From positions 620,001 to 684,000 of the forward strand of contig NC_014158.1 of NCBI RefSeq assembly GCF_000092225.1: a stretch of DNA of 64,000 nt, given 5' to 3'. The position numbers and the translations under genes were made by a program. Origin of the DNA: Tsukamurella paurometabola DSM 20162 (lineage in GTDB: Bacteria; Actinomycetota; Actinomycetes; Mycobacteriales; Mycobacteriaceae). Of the stretch, positions 53,382 to 62,572 are shown piece after piece. The notes under the pieces were generated by a model that had not been told where the DNA came from, made no database searches, and was given only the letters and a program-made list of their open reading frames with translations. Every line of letters begins with the position of its first letter. Position 1 is the first letter of the stretch.

Positions 53382-54341
53382 GTGAGACTGGGAGTCCTCG
53401 ACATCGGTTCGAATACCGTGCACCTGCTGGTGGTGGACGCCCATTGGGGCGCGCACCCCACCCCGATGAGTTCGACGAAGGCCACGCTCCGGTTGGCCGA
53501 GAAGATCGAACCCAGCGGTCGGCTGAGCCAGGCCGGTGAGGACGCGTTGGTTTCGGCGGTGCAGGAGTTCACCACCATCGCCCGGAGCTCCGGCTGCGAG
53601 GAGGTGATGGCCTTCGCCACCTCCGCGGTCCGCGACGCCAGCAACACCGACTCGGTGCTCGCGCACGTCAAGCGGAGCTCCGGCGTCGATGTCGAGGTGC
53701 TCTCCGGCGTGGACGAGTCGCGCCTGACCGCCCTCGCCGTGCGCCGCTGGTACGGCTGGAGCGTGGGCCGCGTGCTCAACATCGACATCGGCGGCGGCTC
53801 TCTGGAGATGAGCAACGGGGTCGACGAGGAGCCGGACGTGGCCCTGTCGTTGCCGCTCGGCGCTGGCCGCCTCACCCGTGAGTGGCTCACCGAAGACCCG
53901 CCCGGCCGCCGACGCGTCGCCATGCTCCGCGACTGGCTCGATGCCGAGATCGCACCCTCGGCCGCCCGGCTCGAGGCGGCCGGCACGCCCGACCTCGTTG
54001 CGGGAACGTCGAAGACGATGCGCACGCTCGCCCGCCTGACCGGCGCGGCACCGTCGTCCGCGGGACCCCGGGTCAAGCGCACCCTGACCGCCCGGGGGCT
54101 GAGCCAGCTGATCGCCTTCATCAGCCGGATGACGGTGGCCGACCGCAAGGAACTCGACGGGCTCAGCTCCGACCGCGCAGGTCAGATCGTGGCCGGGGCG
54201 TTGGTCGCCGAGGCCGCCATGCGCTCGATGAAGGTGGAGCAATTGGACATCTGCCCGTGGGCACTGCGCGAGGGTGTGATCCTCCGCTATCTGGACACCC
54301 GGGCAGGATTCACCCCCGAGAACGGCGGGAAGTCCCACTGA
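53382..54341 (+). CDS. ppx: Ppx/GppA family phosphatase
   Basis: Exopolyphosphatase or pppGpp phosphatase of the ASKHA fold, 319 residues. Phosphate-1 motif [15 protein letters not shown], phosphate-2 [13 protein letters not shown], and [12 protein letters not shown] between them. The short form without C-terminal HD domain matches Rv0496. GTG follows TAGATT (53370-53375) by 6 nt. Position near senX3-regX3 suggests a link to phosphate and stringent responses. Confidence 0.9.
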   Translation: MRLGVLDIGSNTVHLLVVDAHWGAHPTPMSSTKATLRLAEKIEPSGRLSQAGEDALVSAVQEFTTIARSSGCEEVMAFATSAVRDASNTDSVLAHVKRSSGVDVEVLSGVDESRLTALAVRRWYGWSVGRVLNIDIGGGSLEMSNGVDEEPDVALSLPLGAGRLTREWLTEDPPGRRRVAMLRDWLDAEIAPSAARLEAAGTPDLVAGTSKTMRTLARLTGAAPSSAGPRVKRTLTARGLSQLIAFISRMTVADRKELDGLSSDRAGQIVAGALVAEAAMRSMKVEQLDICPWALREGVILRYLDTRAGFTPENGGKSH

Positions 54342-54511
54342 CACCGGCGGGCCCGATCGTCGATCACTGCGCGCGCCGCCGAAGGTGCGCGTGCACTAAC
54401 ACGTAGAATCTGCGACAGACCCAAACGGACGTGGGTGCGGGTGCCACCTCATCCGCCCCGCGCGGGAGGTCCCACCGGGACCGGAACGAGAGTCGAGGAC
54501 GGTGACTTCAC
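54342..54511 (+). other. Upstream region of the Rv0497-like gene with structured leader
   Basis: A likely -10 box TAGAAT at 54404-54409 would start an mRNA with a leader of about 95 nt. The leader contains GGTCCC-ACC-GGGACC (54468-54482), a stable hairpin, near the likely ribosome-binding GAGGA at 54494-54498. I recognise no riboswitch class. Confidence 0.4.
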
Positions 54512-55669
54512 ATGAGTGACGAGCAGAGCATCTCGGTCGCAGAGCTGCTCGCCCGCAACGGCGGTGCCCAGCCTCCTGCCGGCGGTCGCCGGCGGCGGCA
54601 TCGCGGTGGGGAGAACTCGATCACCGTCGCCGAACTCACGGGCGAGATCCCCGTCGTCCGCGACGGCGAGGGCGAGCAGCCCGCGCAGTCTTCGGCCGAT
54701 GCCGCGCAGCCGGCCCAGTCCGAGGCCGCCACCCGGCCCGACGCCACCCAGGCGGCGCAGGCCGAGGCAGCGGCGCAGCCGCAGGCGCCTGAGGAGTCCG
54801 CGCCCCAGTCCCCGTTCGCACCGCCCGCCCCGCGCAACCGGGTCGCGGAGCCGCCGGTCACGCCCGCCGACACCACCGACACCTTCGATGCCGTGCCCGA
54901 CGGGACCGAGCAGCCGGAGGAGGAGGCGGCGAGTTCCGCGTCGCTGGCCCAGGCCGTCGCCGATACCGGCCGGTTCCAGGCGATCGACCCCGGCAACGTC
55001 GACGAGTACCCGATCTCGCAGGGGCCCGCGGACGCGCCGCATGTCGATGAGCCCGTCACCGAGGCCGTCGAGGCCGAGGTGGTCGAGACCGTGCACACCA
55101 CCGAGGGACGCGACGAGGTCAGCCACGCCTGGTCCCAGTGGAGCGACGGTGCCGCCCCGGGTATGGCGACCGCCGACTTCAACACCGCACAGGTGCGCGA
55201 GCGCCAGGCCCGCCTGGCCGAGGAGGCGCAGGTCGCCGACGCACCCGAGCCCGCCGTGGTTCCGGTCCCGGACACCGCCTCGATGAGCGTGCAGCAGATC
55301 AGCGACGCCCACGACACCGAGGCGCCGAGTACGGACACCCCTACCGAGGTCGCGTTCGACGAGGCCGCCGACGCGGACCAGGCCCCGCGCGGCGCTCGCA
55401 GCTGGCTGCTGCTCATCGCCGAGGTGTTCGGCGGCGTCGTTGCCGGCGCTGCCCTGTTCTACGGCTTCTACCAGCTGTGGAACTGGGGCGGCGGTACCTG
55501 GACCATCGCGCTCACCGTGGTGCTGGCCTTCGTGGTGATCATCGCGATCGTCACCTTCACGCACTACCTGCGCAAGACCACCGACTACCTGACCCTGGGG
55601 CTGGCCTTATTCGTGGGCCTGGTGATCACCTTCGGCCCGCTGCTGATGAGTCTCGCGTCGCAGAACTGA
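54512..55669 (+). CDS. Membrane protein with long disordered N-terminus (Rv0497-like)
   Basis: Protein of 385 residues, function unknown. [15 protein letters not shown] and [15 protein letters not shown] are two copies of a short motif (xSI(S/T)VAEL) at residues 6-12 and 36-42. An acidic, Ala/Pro/Gln-rich region follows to about 295, then three membrane segments ([40 protein letters not shown] and [20 protein letters not shown]). The repeated motif may bind a partner on the cytoplasmic face. Gene order matches Rv0497 between ppx and Rv0498. Confidence 0.8.
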   Translation: MSDEQSISVAELLARNGGAQPPAGGRRRRHRGGENSITVAELTGEIPVVRDGEGEQPAQSSADAAQPAQSEAATRPDATQAAQAEAAAQPQAPEESAPQSPFAPPAPRNRVAEPPVTPADTTDTFDAVPDGTEQPEEEAASSASLAQAVADTGRFQAIDPGNVDEYPISQGPADAPHVDEPVTEAVEAEVVETVHTTEGRDEVSHAWSQWSDGAAPGMATADFNTAQVRERQARLAEEAQVADAPEPAVVPVPDTASMSVQQISDAHDTEAPSTDTPTEVAFDEAADADQAPRGARSWLLLIAEVFGGVVAGAALFYGFYQLWNWGGGTWTIALTVVLAFVVIIAIVTFTHYLRKTTDYLTLGLALFVGLVITFGPLLMSLASQN

Positions 55670-55689
55670 GCGCAGGTACCGTCGAAGCT

Positions 55690-56532
55690 GTGAGCGGCAT
55701 CGAGGTCGGCCTGTCGACCGCCTCGGTGTATCCCGAGAAGCTCGAGGCCGCATTCCGGTACGCGGCCGAGACCGGGTACGACGGTGTCGAACTCATGGTC
55801 TGGCACGAGTCCGCCAGTCAGGACATCGCCAACGTCGCCGGGCTCTCCATGCGCTACGACGTGCCCGTGTTGTCGGTGCACGCGCCCTGTCTGCTGATCA
55901 GCCAGCGGGTGTGGGGGAGCGATCCCATGGCCAAGCTCGGTCGCGCCGTGACCGCCGCCGAGGACCTGGGGGCGCGCACCGTCGTGGTGCACCCGCCGTT
56001 CCGGTGGCAGCGGCGGTACGCCGAGCACTTCACTGATCTGGTGAACGAGCTCGAATCCGACAGCCACATCGAGGTCGCGGTGGAGAACATGTTTCCGCTG
56101 CGCTTCGACGCCTTCTTCGCCAGCCGCGGTGAGACCGCCGAACGGCTGATGCGGCGCGCTAAGCCGGTATCCGCTTTCGCGCCGTCGATCGACCCCACCG
56201 ATGTGGGCTTCGCGCACTACACGCTCGATCTCTCGCACACCGCGACCGCCGGCGTCGACGCCCTGGATCTGCTCGACCGGATGGGCGGCGGGCTCAGTCA
56301 CCTGCATCTCGCCGACGGGCTCGGTGCCGCCACCGATGAGCACCTGGTGCCCGGCCGGGGGAATCAGCCCTGCGCGCAGGTGTGCCGCCGGCTCGCGGCC
56401 ACCGGCTTCGAAGGACACGTGATCCTGGAGATCGCGACGGGCTCAGCGAAGAGTCCTGACGAGCGGCGTGCAATGCTCACGGAAGCGCTGGAGTTCGCGC
56501 GCGAGCACCTGCGCGCCGACTCCGTCGCCTGA
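55690..56532 (+). CDS. Sugar phosphate isomerase/epimerase-like TIM-barrel protein (Rv0498-like)
   Basis: AP-endonuclease-2/xylose-isomerase-like TIM barrel of 280 residues. Candidate metal-site residues occur in GYDGVELMVWHE, LSVHAPCL, VVHPPFRW, IEVAVENMFP, LDLSHTATAG and HLHLADG. Substrate unknown. GTG follows TACCGT (55677-55682) by 7 nt. Co-directional with the thioesterase 29 nt downstream. Confidence 0.83.
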   Translation: MSGIEVGLSTASVYPEKLEAAFRYAAETGYDGVELMVWHESASQDIANVAGLSMRYDVPVLSVHAPCLLISQRVWGSDPMAKLGRAVTAAEDLGARTVVVHPPFRWQRRYAEHFTDLVNELESDSHIEVAVENMFPLRFDAFFASRGETAERLMRRAKPVSAFAPSIDPTDVGFAHYTLDLSHTATAGVDALDLLDRMGGGLSHLHLADGLGAATDEHLVPGRGNQPCAQVCRRLAATGFEGHVILEIATGSAKSPDERRAMLTEALEFAREHLRADSVA

Positions 56533-56561
56533 CCGCGTCGCATCGCCGAAGGAGCTTGACA

Positions 56562-57392
56562 ATGGCATTGTTCGCCGACCTCGTCGCGGTGGAGCCCGCG
56601 CCCGGCGGATTCACCGCGGACATCGACCGCACCTGGTCGGTGGGCCGCAAGGTGCACGGCGGGGCGCTGTTGGCCGTGCTCGCGTCGGCCGGTCGCGCGG
56701 CGTACCTCGCCGACGGTGGTGATGAGGGTGTGCAGCCGGTGGTGATCGCGGCCGAGTACCTCGGCGCCCCGGACCCGGGGAGCGTCGCGCTGCGGACCGA
56801 GGTGGCCAAGCGTGGACGCACCACGTCGGTGGTGAATGTGCAGGCGGTGCAGGGTGACCGGGTGTACGTGCAGGCCGCGGTGACCCTGGCCCGCCGGGAC
56901 AGCGGCGACGAGCGGTACGTCGAACCGACCCCGCTCGACGACCTGCCGGCCACGCCGCCGGACGACGCGCTCGCCTGGGATCCCGACCACCCCGCGGCGA
57001 AGGTCTTCAAGGTGGGCCGGGTCGCCGAGGTGCGCTACGACCCGTCGACGTTGCCCGTGCTGCACGGCCGGACCGGTGCGGCGCAGACCCGCGGCTGGGT
57101 CCGGCTGCGCGAGGAGCCGGTGTCGGCCCTGTTCGCGCTGCTCGCCACCGATATCTCACTGCCCGTGGTGGCCAACACCGGCGCCATCGGCTGGGCGCCC
57201 ACCCTGACCCTCACCGCGACGGTGCGCCGCGAACCGATACCGGGCTGGCTGCGGTTCCGCGCCTCGTCGCCCGTGGTGGGGCAGCAGTGGTTCGAGGAGG
57301 ATCACCTCCTGGTCGACGAATCCGGGCGGGTGGTGGCCACCTCGCGACAACTCGCGATGGTGCCCGTCGCCGCGCCGGCGGAGAACGCGTGA
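56562..57392 (+). CDS. Acyl-CoA thioesterase-like protein (TesB-type double hotdog)
   Basis: Protein of 276 residues with two hotdog domains. First domain: ADIDRTWSVGRKVHGGALLAVLASAG and AEYLGAPDPGSVALRTEVAKRGRTTSV; second: GWAPTLTLTATVRREPIPGWLRF and the LLVDESGRVVATSRQLAMV ending usual in TesB relatives. Probably hydrolyses a fatty acyl-CoA; substrate unproven. AAGGAG precedes the ATG. proC starts 11 nt after its stop. Confidence 0.82.
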   Translation: MALFADLVAVEPAPGGFTADIDRTWSVGRKVHGGALLAVLASAGRAAYLADGGDEGVQPVVIAAEYLGAPDPGSVALRTEVAKRGRTTSVVNVQAVQGDRVYVQAAVTLARRDSGDERYVEPTPLDDLPATPPDDALAWDPDHPAAKVFKVGRVAEVRYDPSTLPVLHGRTGAAQTRGWVRLREEPVSALFALLATDISLPVVANTGAIGWAPTLTLTATVRREPIPGWLRFRASSPVVGQQWFEEDHLLVDESGRVVATSRQLAMVPVAAPAENA

Positions 57393-57403
57393 GGGAGAAG
57401 GAC

Positions 57404-58219
57404 ATGACGGAGAACATGACGATCGCCCTGATCGGTGGGGGCCGCATCGGCGAAGCGCTGCTCGGCGGCCTGGTGGCCGCAGGCCACGCACCGGAGCGGC
57501 TGGTCGTCGCCGAACCGCACGCCGGCCGGGGCGCCGAGCTGACCGAGCGCTACGGCGTGCGGACGGTGACCGCGATCGCCGAAGCGGTCGACGGTGCCGG
57601 CCTCGTGGTGATCGCGGTCAAGCCGGATGTGGTGGCGTCGGTCCTGCCCGATGTGGCTGGTGCCCTCGGCGACGGTGCCGTCGTGGCATCGGTGGCGGCG
57701 GGTGTGCCGACGCCGACGTACGAGGCGGCGCTGCCCGCGGGGACACCGGTGGTGCGGGTGATGCCGAACACCGCCATGCTGGTGGGCCGGTCGATGAGCG
57801 GGATTTCCGGCGGCCGGGACGCCGGCGAGGCCCACGTGGCGCTGGTCCGCGGCATCATGGAGGCGGTCGGTCAGACCCTCGTCGTGCCCGAGTCCAAGCT
57901 GGACGCACTCACCGCGCTGTCCGGTTCCGGGCCCGCCTACGCCTTCCTCGTGGCCGAGGCGATGATCGATGCCGGTGTCGATCTGGGGCTCACGCGGGAC
58001 CAGGCGACGACCCTCGCCACCCATACGATCGCGGGCGCGGGTGCACTAATGGTTGAGACTTCTTCGTCGCCGGTCGAGCTTCGGGCGGCGGTGACCTCTC
58101 CGGGAGGCACGACGGCGGCGGCGATCCGTACTCTGGAGAAAAATGGCCTCCGACCTGCGTTTTATGAGGCGACGAGGGCGTGTGCGGAGCGTTCGGCCGA
58201 GCTGGGCAAGCGATCCTAG
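57404..58219 (+). CDS. proC: Pyrroline-5-carboxylate reductase
   Basis: Last step of proline synthesis: NAD(P)H reduction of pyrroline-5-carboxylate. Rossmann motif IALIGGGRIGEALLGGL at the N-terminus, VIAVKPDVV, VVRVMPNTAMLVG, and the C-terminal signature LSGSGPAYAFLVAEAMIDAGVDLGL and TSPGGTTAAAI. Length 271. ATG 57404 follows GGGAGAAGGAC. Placed between the thioesterase and the small helix-turn-helix gene, as Rv0500. Confidence 0.95.
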   Translation: MTENMTIALIGGGRIGEALLGGLVAAGHAPERLVVAEPHAGRGAELTERYGVRTVTAIAEAVDGAGLVVIAVKPDVVASVLPDVAGALGDGAVVASVAAGVPTPTYEAALPAGTPVVRVMPNTAMLVGRSMSGISGGRDAGEAHVALVRGIMEAVGQTLVVPESKLDALTALSGSGPAYAFLVAEAMIDAGVDLGLTRDQATTLATHTIAGAGALMVETSSSPVELRAAVTSPGGTTAAAIRTLEKNGLRPAFYEATRACAERSAELGKRS

Positions 58220-58347
58220 AAGCTTCGGTTAGCTCACTCCCGTCGCATTATTCCCATTGGTACCGCTAAGCTGCTCGAAGCACGTGCGTGTCAGGTCCGC
58301 CGGAGGGGAAGCCGGCGGCGCGACATGTGCCGGAGGTTAGGGATTAC
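58220..58347 (+). other. proC to helix-turn-helix gene intergenic region
   Basis: A possible -10 box TAAGCT is at 58266-58271. The transcript leader would contain a CCGCCGG/CCGGCGG hairpin (58297-58318, 8-base loop) and GGAGG at 58332-58336. No clear terminator for proC is seen. Confidence 0.4.
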
Positions 58348-58590
58348 ATGGCGTCTGCAAACAAGAACAGCAAGCCCGCCGAGATCGGCGCACCGGGTCA
58401 GCCCGCTGCCGCCGGTTCCTCGTTCCTGACGGTGGCCGAGGTTGCCACCCTGATGCGGGTGTCGAAGATGACGGTGTACCGCCTGGTGCACAACGGTGAG
58501 CTGCCGGCGGTCCGCGTCGGTCGGTCCTTCCGTGTGCACGAGAAGGCCGTGCACGATTACCTCCAGACCTCGTTCTTCGACGCAGGCTAG
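58348..58590 (+). CDS. Excisionase-type helix-turn-helix protein (Rv0500A-like)
   Basis: DNA-binding protein of 80 residues. MerR/excisionase-like winged helix: SSFLTVAEVATLMRVSKMTVYRLVHNGELPAVRVGRSFRVHEKAVHDYLQ. It is a single small domain related to BldC-like regulators of actinobacteria, not part of a phage here. ATG 58348 is preceded by GGAGG and AGGGA. Targets unknown. Conserved between proC and bS22. Confidence 0.85.
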   Translation: MASANKNSKPAEIGAPGQPAAAGSSFLTVAEVATLMRVSKMTVYRLVHNGELPAVRVGRSFRVHEKAVHDYLQTSFFDAG

Positions 58591-58751
58591 GCCGCAGCGG
58601 GCCGCGTGCCCGCTGACGCCGCACCGGGCGGATTTCGTCCGTGCCGAGACGGCGGGTAGAGTGGATGCCTGTTGCGTGTTGCGCGGGCGTGTCCGTCCGC
58701 CCGCCGCGCCGAAGTGACCGAGTCATATCGATAGAGAGACGTGAGGAACCC

Positions 58752-58853
58752 ATGGGTTCAGTGATCAAGAAGCGCCGCAAGCGCATGTCGAAGAAGAAGC
58801 ACCGCAAGCTGCTCCGCCGCACTCGCGTGCAGCGTAGGAAACTCGGCAAGTAA
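58752..58853 (+). CDS. Small ribosomal subunit protein bS22 (AURKAIP1/COX24-domain)
   Basis: 33-residue, very basic protein beginning [19 protein letters not shown] and ending RRKLGK, identical in form to the small 30S protein bS22 of mycobacteria (Rv0500B). It binds 16S rRNA near the decoding centre in mycobacterial ribosome structures. GAGGA lies 5 nt before the ATG; a -10-like TAGAGT is at 58657-58662. Easily missed because of its length. Confidence 0.93.
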
Positions 58854-58908
58854 GCGTTACTGCGGCGCCGGATCGGTGAGTCCACCGCGTCCGCGTCACA
58901 ATCTCGTC

Positions 58909-58938
58909 AGAACCCGTCCGGTCCCGGGCGGGTTCTTT
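58909..58938 (+). terminator. Probable terminator after bS22
   Basis: AGAACCCGTCC (58909-58919) pairs with GGGCGGGTTCT (58926-58936) at 10 of 11 positions across a 6-base loop, followed by a short T-rich stretch. It is weaker than the gpmA terminator. Confidence 0.6.
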
Positions 58939-58961
58939 CGTGTTCCGGTTACCCTGCAGTA

Positions 58962-60047
58962 ATGAGTGAGTCGACCGCCGGAGGGCGCCCGGGACCGCGC
59001 GTGGTCATGGTGACGGGCGCTTCCACCTTCCTGGGCGGATACCTCGTTCGCCGGCTTGCGCAACGCCCCGATATCGAGCGCGTGATCGGCGTCGACGCGG
59101 TGCCGCCCACGAAGGCGATGCATCGCCGGATGGACCCCGCGGAGTTCATTCGCGTCGACTACCGCAGCCACATCTTCGGCAAGATCATGGCCACCAATGA
59201 GGTGGACACGGTGGTGCACGGTGCCACCTCGGTGATCGACAACCATTTCCCGTCGGCGTCCACCAAGGACGCGATCGTCTTCGGTTCGATGCGCGTGTTC
59301 GCCGCCTGCCAGAAGTCCGAGACGGTCAAACGGGTCATCATGCGCTCGTCCACGCAGGTCTACGGTTCCCGCTCGCGCAACGCCGCACTTCTCACCGAAG
59401 ACCTGGTGAGCGGCCTCGCCGCCAACGGGCACCCGCGCGATCTGCTCGACGCGGAGGCCTATGCCCGCAGCATGGCCCGCCGCCGTGCCGATCTGGAGCT
59501 CACCATTCTGCGGATGGCGCCGATCCTCGGGCCCAATATCGAAACCCTGCTCCGATCGCTGTTCGAACGGCCCGTCGTTCCGTCGATCGTCGGCCGCGAC
59601 GCCCGCTTGCAACTGCTGCACCAGGACGACGCGCTGGGCGCGCTCGAGCACGCGGTGGTCGCGGGCCGGCCGGGCACGTACAACATCGCCGGCGACGGTG
59701 CGATCGCCATGTCGCAGGCGATCCGGTTGGCCGGGCGGGTTCCGATCCCCGTGCTCCGATCGACGTTCGGGCCCACCGTCGCGGCGATTCGTGGCCGCGG
59801 AGGCGCTACCGACAACCGGGTTCAGCTGGACTTCCTGAGCTTCGGAAACGCCTTCGATACCGCTCGTATGCGGGACGAACTCGGCTTCACGCCGAAGTTC
59901 ACCACCCGGGAAGCGATGGAAGACATCACGCGCCAGGGGCCGATAGAACCTACAATCGGGGTGGACTCGATCCTGGCCGTCGAGCAACGGGTCGCAGCAC
60001 TGGCCCGACGGTTCGCCGGTATCGATGCACGAGTACGGCACGGCTAG
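58962..60047 (+). CDS. NAD-dependent epimerase/dehydratase-like protein (GalE2/Rv0501-like)
   Basis: Extended SDR of 361 residues. Nucleotide motif VTGASTFLGGYLVRRL, then VIGVDAVPP and VHGATSVIDNHF. The region where the catalytic Tyr-x-x-x-Lys is expected reads EAYARSMARR, with Met in place of Lys, so usual epimerase chemistry is doubtful. RLQLLHQDDALGALEHAV and GTYNIAGDGAIAMSQAIRL are typical NAD-epimerase segments. ATG follows TACCCT (58950-58955) by 6 nt. Followed by an acyltransferase after 14 nt. Confidence 0.85.
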   Translation: MSESTAGGRPGPRVVMVTGASTFLGGYLVRRLAQRPDIERVIGVDAVPPTKAMHRRMDPAEFIRVDYRSHIFGKIMATNEVDTVVHGATSVIDNHFPSASTKDAIVFGSMRVFAACQKSETVKRVIMRSSTQVYGSRSRNAALLTEDLVSGLAANGHPRDLLDAEAYARSMARRRADLELTILRMAPILGPNIETLLRSLFERPVVPSIVGRDARLQLLHQDDALGALEHAVVAGRPGTYNIAGDGAIAMSQAIRLAGRVPIPVLRSTFGPTVAAIRGRGGATDNRVQLDFLSFGNAFDTARMRDELGFTPKFTTREAMEDITRQGPIEPTIGVDSILAVEQRVAALARRFAGIDARVRHG

Positions 60048-60061
60048 ACGGTAGGCAGCAG

Positions 60062-61132
60062 ATGACGAACGCTTCAGGTTCACAGCACGCGAAGGTGCTG
60101 CAGTTGCCCGTGTCCATCGACACTCAGCGCTCCACGGGCCGCGAGCGGGCGCAACAGCGGCATCCCTCGTCGCTCACCGGAGGTCCCGCCACCGCGGGCC
60201 GGTCCGGCCGCGCCACCGTGCACCCGCTCAATCCTGATTTCATGCCCGATGCACCGCAATCCGACGAGCCCGGTGCCGGTTGGCGCGAACGCGCGGCCGA
60301 GTCCGTGATCGACGGTGCCGCCTTCGTCCGGGAACGGCTCACCGGCGACTACGACATCGACCGCTTCGGCTTCGACCCGCACCTGACGGACGCGGTGTTC
60401 CTGCCGGCGCTGCGGCCGGTCTACGACAAGTGGTTCCGGGTGGACACCTCCGGCGCCGAGAACCTGCCCCGCGAAGGCGGCGCGCTGCTGGTCGCGAACC
60501 ACTCCGGCGTGATCCCGCTCGACGGGCTGATGACCTCGGTCGCGGTGCACGACAATCATCCCGACGATCGGCACCTGCGGCTGTTGGCCGCCGATCTGGC
60601 CTTCGAGTACCCGTTCATCGGTGAGGTCGCCCGCAAGATGGGCGCCACCGTCGCCTGCAACGCCGACGCCGAATCCCTGCTCTCGCAGGGCGAACTCGTC
60701 GCCGTATGGCCCGAGGGCTTCAAGGGGATCGGCAAGCTGTACCGGGATCGGTACAAGCTGCAGCGGTTCGGCCGAGGCGGCTTCGTGACCGCCGCCATCA
60801 AGGCGCAGGTGCCGATCATCCCGGTGTCCATCGTGGGTGCCGAGGAGACGTATCCGATGCTGGCCGACGTGAAGCCGATCGCCCGGCTGCTGGGGCTGCC
60901 CTACGCGCCGATCACCCCGCTGTTCCCGTGGCTCGGCCCGCTGGGCATGATCCCGCTGCCGTCGAAGTGGCACATCGAATTCGGTGAACCGATCCCTACG
61001 GATACCTTCGCCCAGGCCGACGCCGACGATCCGATGGTGGTCTTCGAGCTCACCGACAACGTGCGCGAGACCATCCAGCAGTCGCTCTACCGCATCCTCG
61101 CCCGCCGTAAGAACATCTTCCAGGACTTCTGA
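60062..61132 (+). CDS. Lysophospholipid acyltransferase-like protein (Rv0502-like)
   Basis: Protein of 356 residues. A variable N-terminal region of about 95 residues is followed by the PlsC/LPLAT domain: ALLVANHSGVIPLDGLMTSV (catalytic His), LVAVWPEGFKGIGKLYRDRYKLQRFGRGGFVTAAI (substrate site) and VPIIPVSIVGAEETYPML. Such diacylglycerol-acyltransferase-like LPLATs esterify glycerolipids. It probably shares a transcript with the epimerase gene, a pairing also seen in M. tuberculosis. Confidence 0.88.
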   Translation: MTNASGSQHAKVLQLPVSIDTQRSTGRERAQQRHPSSLTGGPATAGRSGRATVHPLNPDFMPDAPQSDEPGAGWRERAAESVIDGAAFVRERLTGDYDIDRFGFDPHLTDAVFLPALRPVYDKWFRVDTSGAENLPREGGALLVANHSGVIPLDGLMTSVAVHDNHPDDRHLRLLAADLAFEYPFIGEVARKMGATVACNADAESLLSQGELVAVWPEGFKGIGKLYRDRYKLQRFGRGGFVTAAIKAQVPIIPVSIVGAEETYPMLADVKPIARLLGLPYAPITPLFPWLGPLGMIPLPSKWHIEFGEPIPTDTFAQADADDPMVVFELTDNVRETIQQSLYRILARRKNIFQDF

Positions 61133-61193
61133 TCCCGGCAGTTCTGCGTGCGCGACGCCGCGGACGCGGGGAGCCGCGCAGCCCCCTCGCCCT

Positions 61194-61257
61194 CCGTTGA
61201 ATCTGCATTCAGTAACGGATTTCAGCGGGATCGGGTCGCTGAAGGCAGATCCGACGG
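61194..61257. repeat. Imperfect inverted repeat between convergent genes
   Basis: Arms of 19 bases at 61194-61212 and 61239-61257 match at 16 positions, with ATCTGC/GCAGAT cores and a 26-base loop. It is in the 195-bp gap between two convergent genes and is probably a termination or mRNA 3'-end structure. The rest of the gap (61133-61193 and 61258-61327) shows nothing I can identify. Confidence 0.55.
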
Positions 61258-61327
61258 GTCGTGGTTCGGGGGAGCTGGCGAGGGTATGCGCACTGTGTAC
61301 GACGCGTGATGCACGTCTGGCGCGGAA

Positions 61328-62215
61328 TCAGTTGTCGCTGAAGTGTTTGATGAGAGCCGCGGCGCCGCCGACTGCCACACCCACACCGAGGGCGGTGGGG
61401 ACGCCGATCTTCGCGGCCTTGCGGCCGGTGCGGTAGTCACGGATCTCCCAACCGCGCACGCGGGCCACTTCGCGGAGGTCGGAGTCGGGGTTGATCGCGA
61501 CAGCGGTGCCGCACAGCGACAGCATCGGCACATCGTTGTGCGAATCGCTGTAGGCCGTGCAGCGTTTGAGGTTCAGACCTTCACGGATCGCCAGCGACCG
61601 GACCGCGTGCGCTTTCCCGAGGCCGTGCAGGATGTCGCCGACGAGCTTGCCGGTGAAAACCCCGTCCTGCGACTCGGCGACGGTGCCGAGCGCCCCGGTG
61701 AGTCCCAGCCGGTCCGCGATGGTCTGCGCCAACTCCACCGGGGTGGCCGTCACCAGCCACACCTGCTGCCCGGCGTCGAGGTGCATCTGCGCCAGCGCAC
61801 GGGTGCCCGGCCAGATCTTGTCGGCGATGATCTCGTCGTAGATCTCCTCGCCGACGGCCTTGAGCTCCTCGGTGGAACGGCCCGCGATGAACGAAAGCGC
61901 CTTCTCGCGGCCTGCGGCCACGTCGTCGCTGTTCTCCTTGCCGGTGAGCCGGAACTTGGCCTGCGCCCAGATCGCGGACGCCAGATCGGAGTAACTGAAG
62001 TAGTTACGTGCGGCCAGTCCCCGGGCGAAGTGGACGATCGACGCGCCCTGAACCATCGTGTTATCCACGTCGAAGAACGCGGCCGCGGTGAGATCGGGTG
62101 GCACCGCACCCTCTTCGCGGCCCTCCTTCTCGGCCAGCAGGGAATGCGCGGCATCGGCGCTCGCCTCGCCTGCCTCGCTCTGCCGAATCTCTTCGGCGCT
62201 GGCCTGGTCGGACAC
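61328..62215 (-). CDS. HAD-family phosphatase, SerB1-like
   Basis: HAD-IB hydrolase of 295 residues. After an acidic N-terminal region, the nucleophile motif is [11 protein letters not shown] (Asp49, Asp51), motif II threonine in VWLVTATP, motif III/IV in [14 protein letters not shown]-terminal hydrophobic stretch ([18 protein letters not shown]) may anchor it to the membrane. Resembles Rv0505c (SerB1); the substrate could be phosphoserine or another phosphoester. GTG with GGAGG 7 nt upstream. Confidence 0.87.
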   Translation of the reverse strand: MSDQASAEEIRQSEAGEASADAAHSLLAEKEGREEGAVPPDLTAAAFFDVDNTMVQGASIVHFARGLAARNYFSYSDLASAIWAQAKFRLTGKENSDDVAAGREKALSFIAGRSTEELKAVGEEIYDEIIADKIWPGTRALAQMHLDAGQQVWLVTATPVELAQTIADRLGLTGALGTVAESQDGVFTGKLVGDILHGLGKAHAVRSLAIREGLNLKRCTAYSDSHNDVPMLSLCGTAVAINPDSDLREVARVRGWEIRDYRTGRKAAKIGVPTALGVGVAVGGAAALIKHFSDN

Positions 62216-62291
62216 TGGCCACCTCCCACTCGCGACGGATGTCTCTCAACCTTAGCGGCGCTCGCCGGTAGCCGGGTGGGACACTCGACAC

Positions 62292-62558
62292 ATGGCACCG
62301 TTGCGGACCCTCACCCTTCTCACCCGCGCGGGCTGCGGCATGTGCGCTCACGCCCGCGAGGAACTCACCGCGCTGGTCGCGGAGCTCGCTGCCGCAGGGC
62401 GTCCCGTCGAATACCTCCAGGTCGATGTGGATGCCGCAGGAAACAACGAGCTCCGTGCCGAATACGGCGACATGCTGCCCGTGGTTCTGCTCGACGGGGA
62501 GCAGCACAGCTACTGGGAGGTCGACGAGGCCAGGCTGCGCGCCGATCTCGCGGCGTGA
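62292..62558 (+). CDS. Glutaredoxin-like protein (DUF836 / Rv0508-like)
   Basis: Thioredoxin-fold protein of 88 residues with CGMC redox motif (Cys15, Cys18), a cis-proline in GDMLPVVLLDG and a C-terminal ARLRADLAA helix. In a mycothiol-using organism it may work with mycothiol or mycoredoxin; this is inferred. GACACT lies 6 nt before the ATG, close to the leaderless pattern. hemA follows. Confidence 0.87.
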   Translation: MAPLRTLTLLTRAGCGMCAHAREELTALVAELAAAGRPVEYLQVDVDAAGNNELRAEYGDMLPVVLLDGEQHSYWEVDEARLRADLAA

Positions 62559-62572
62559 ACGCCGATTAACAC

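Noticed and set aside
52518-54344. 608-codon frame antisense to ppx joined to the DUF3109-like gene
   Set aside because: Real homology begins at GTG 53348; the upstream part is the complement of ppx and has no family-like content.
58348-58590. Excisionase-like protein as evidence of a prophage or integrative element
   Set aside because: No integrase, attachment repeats or phage genes nearby; it is the conserved Rv0500A-type gene in its usual place.
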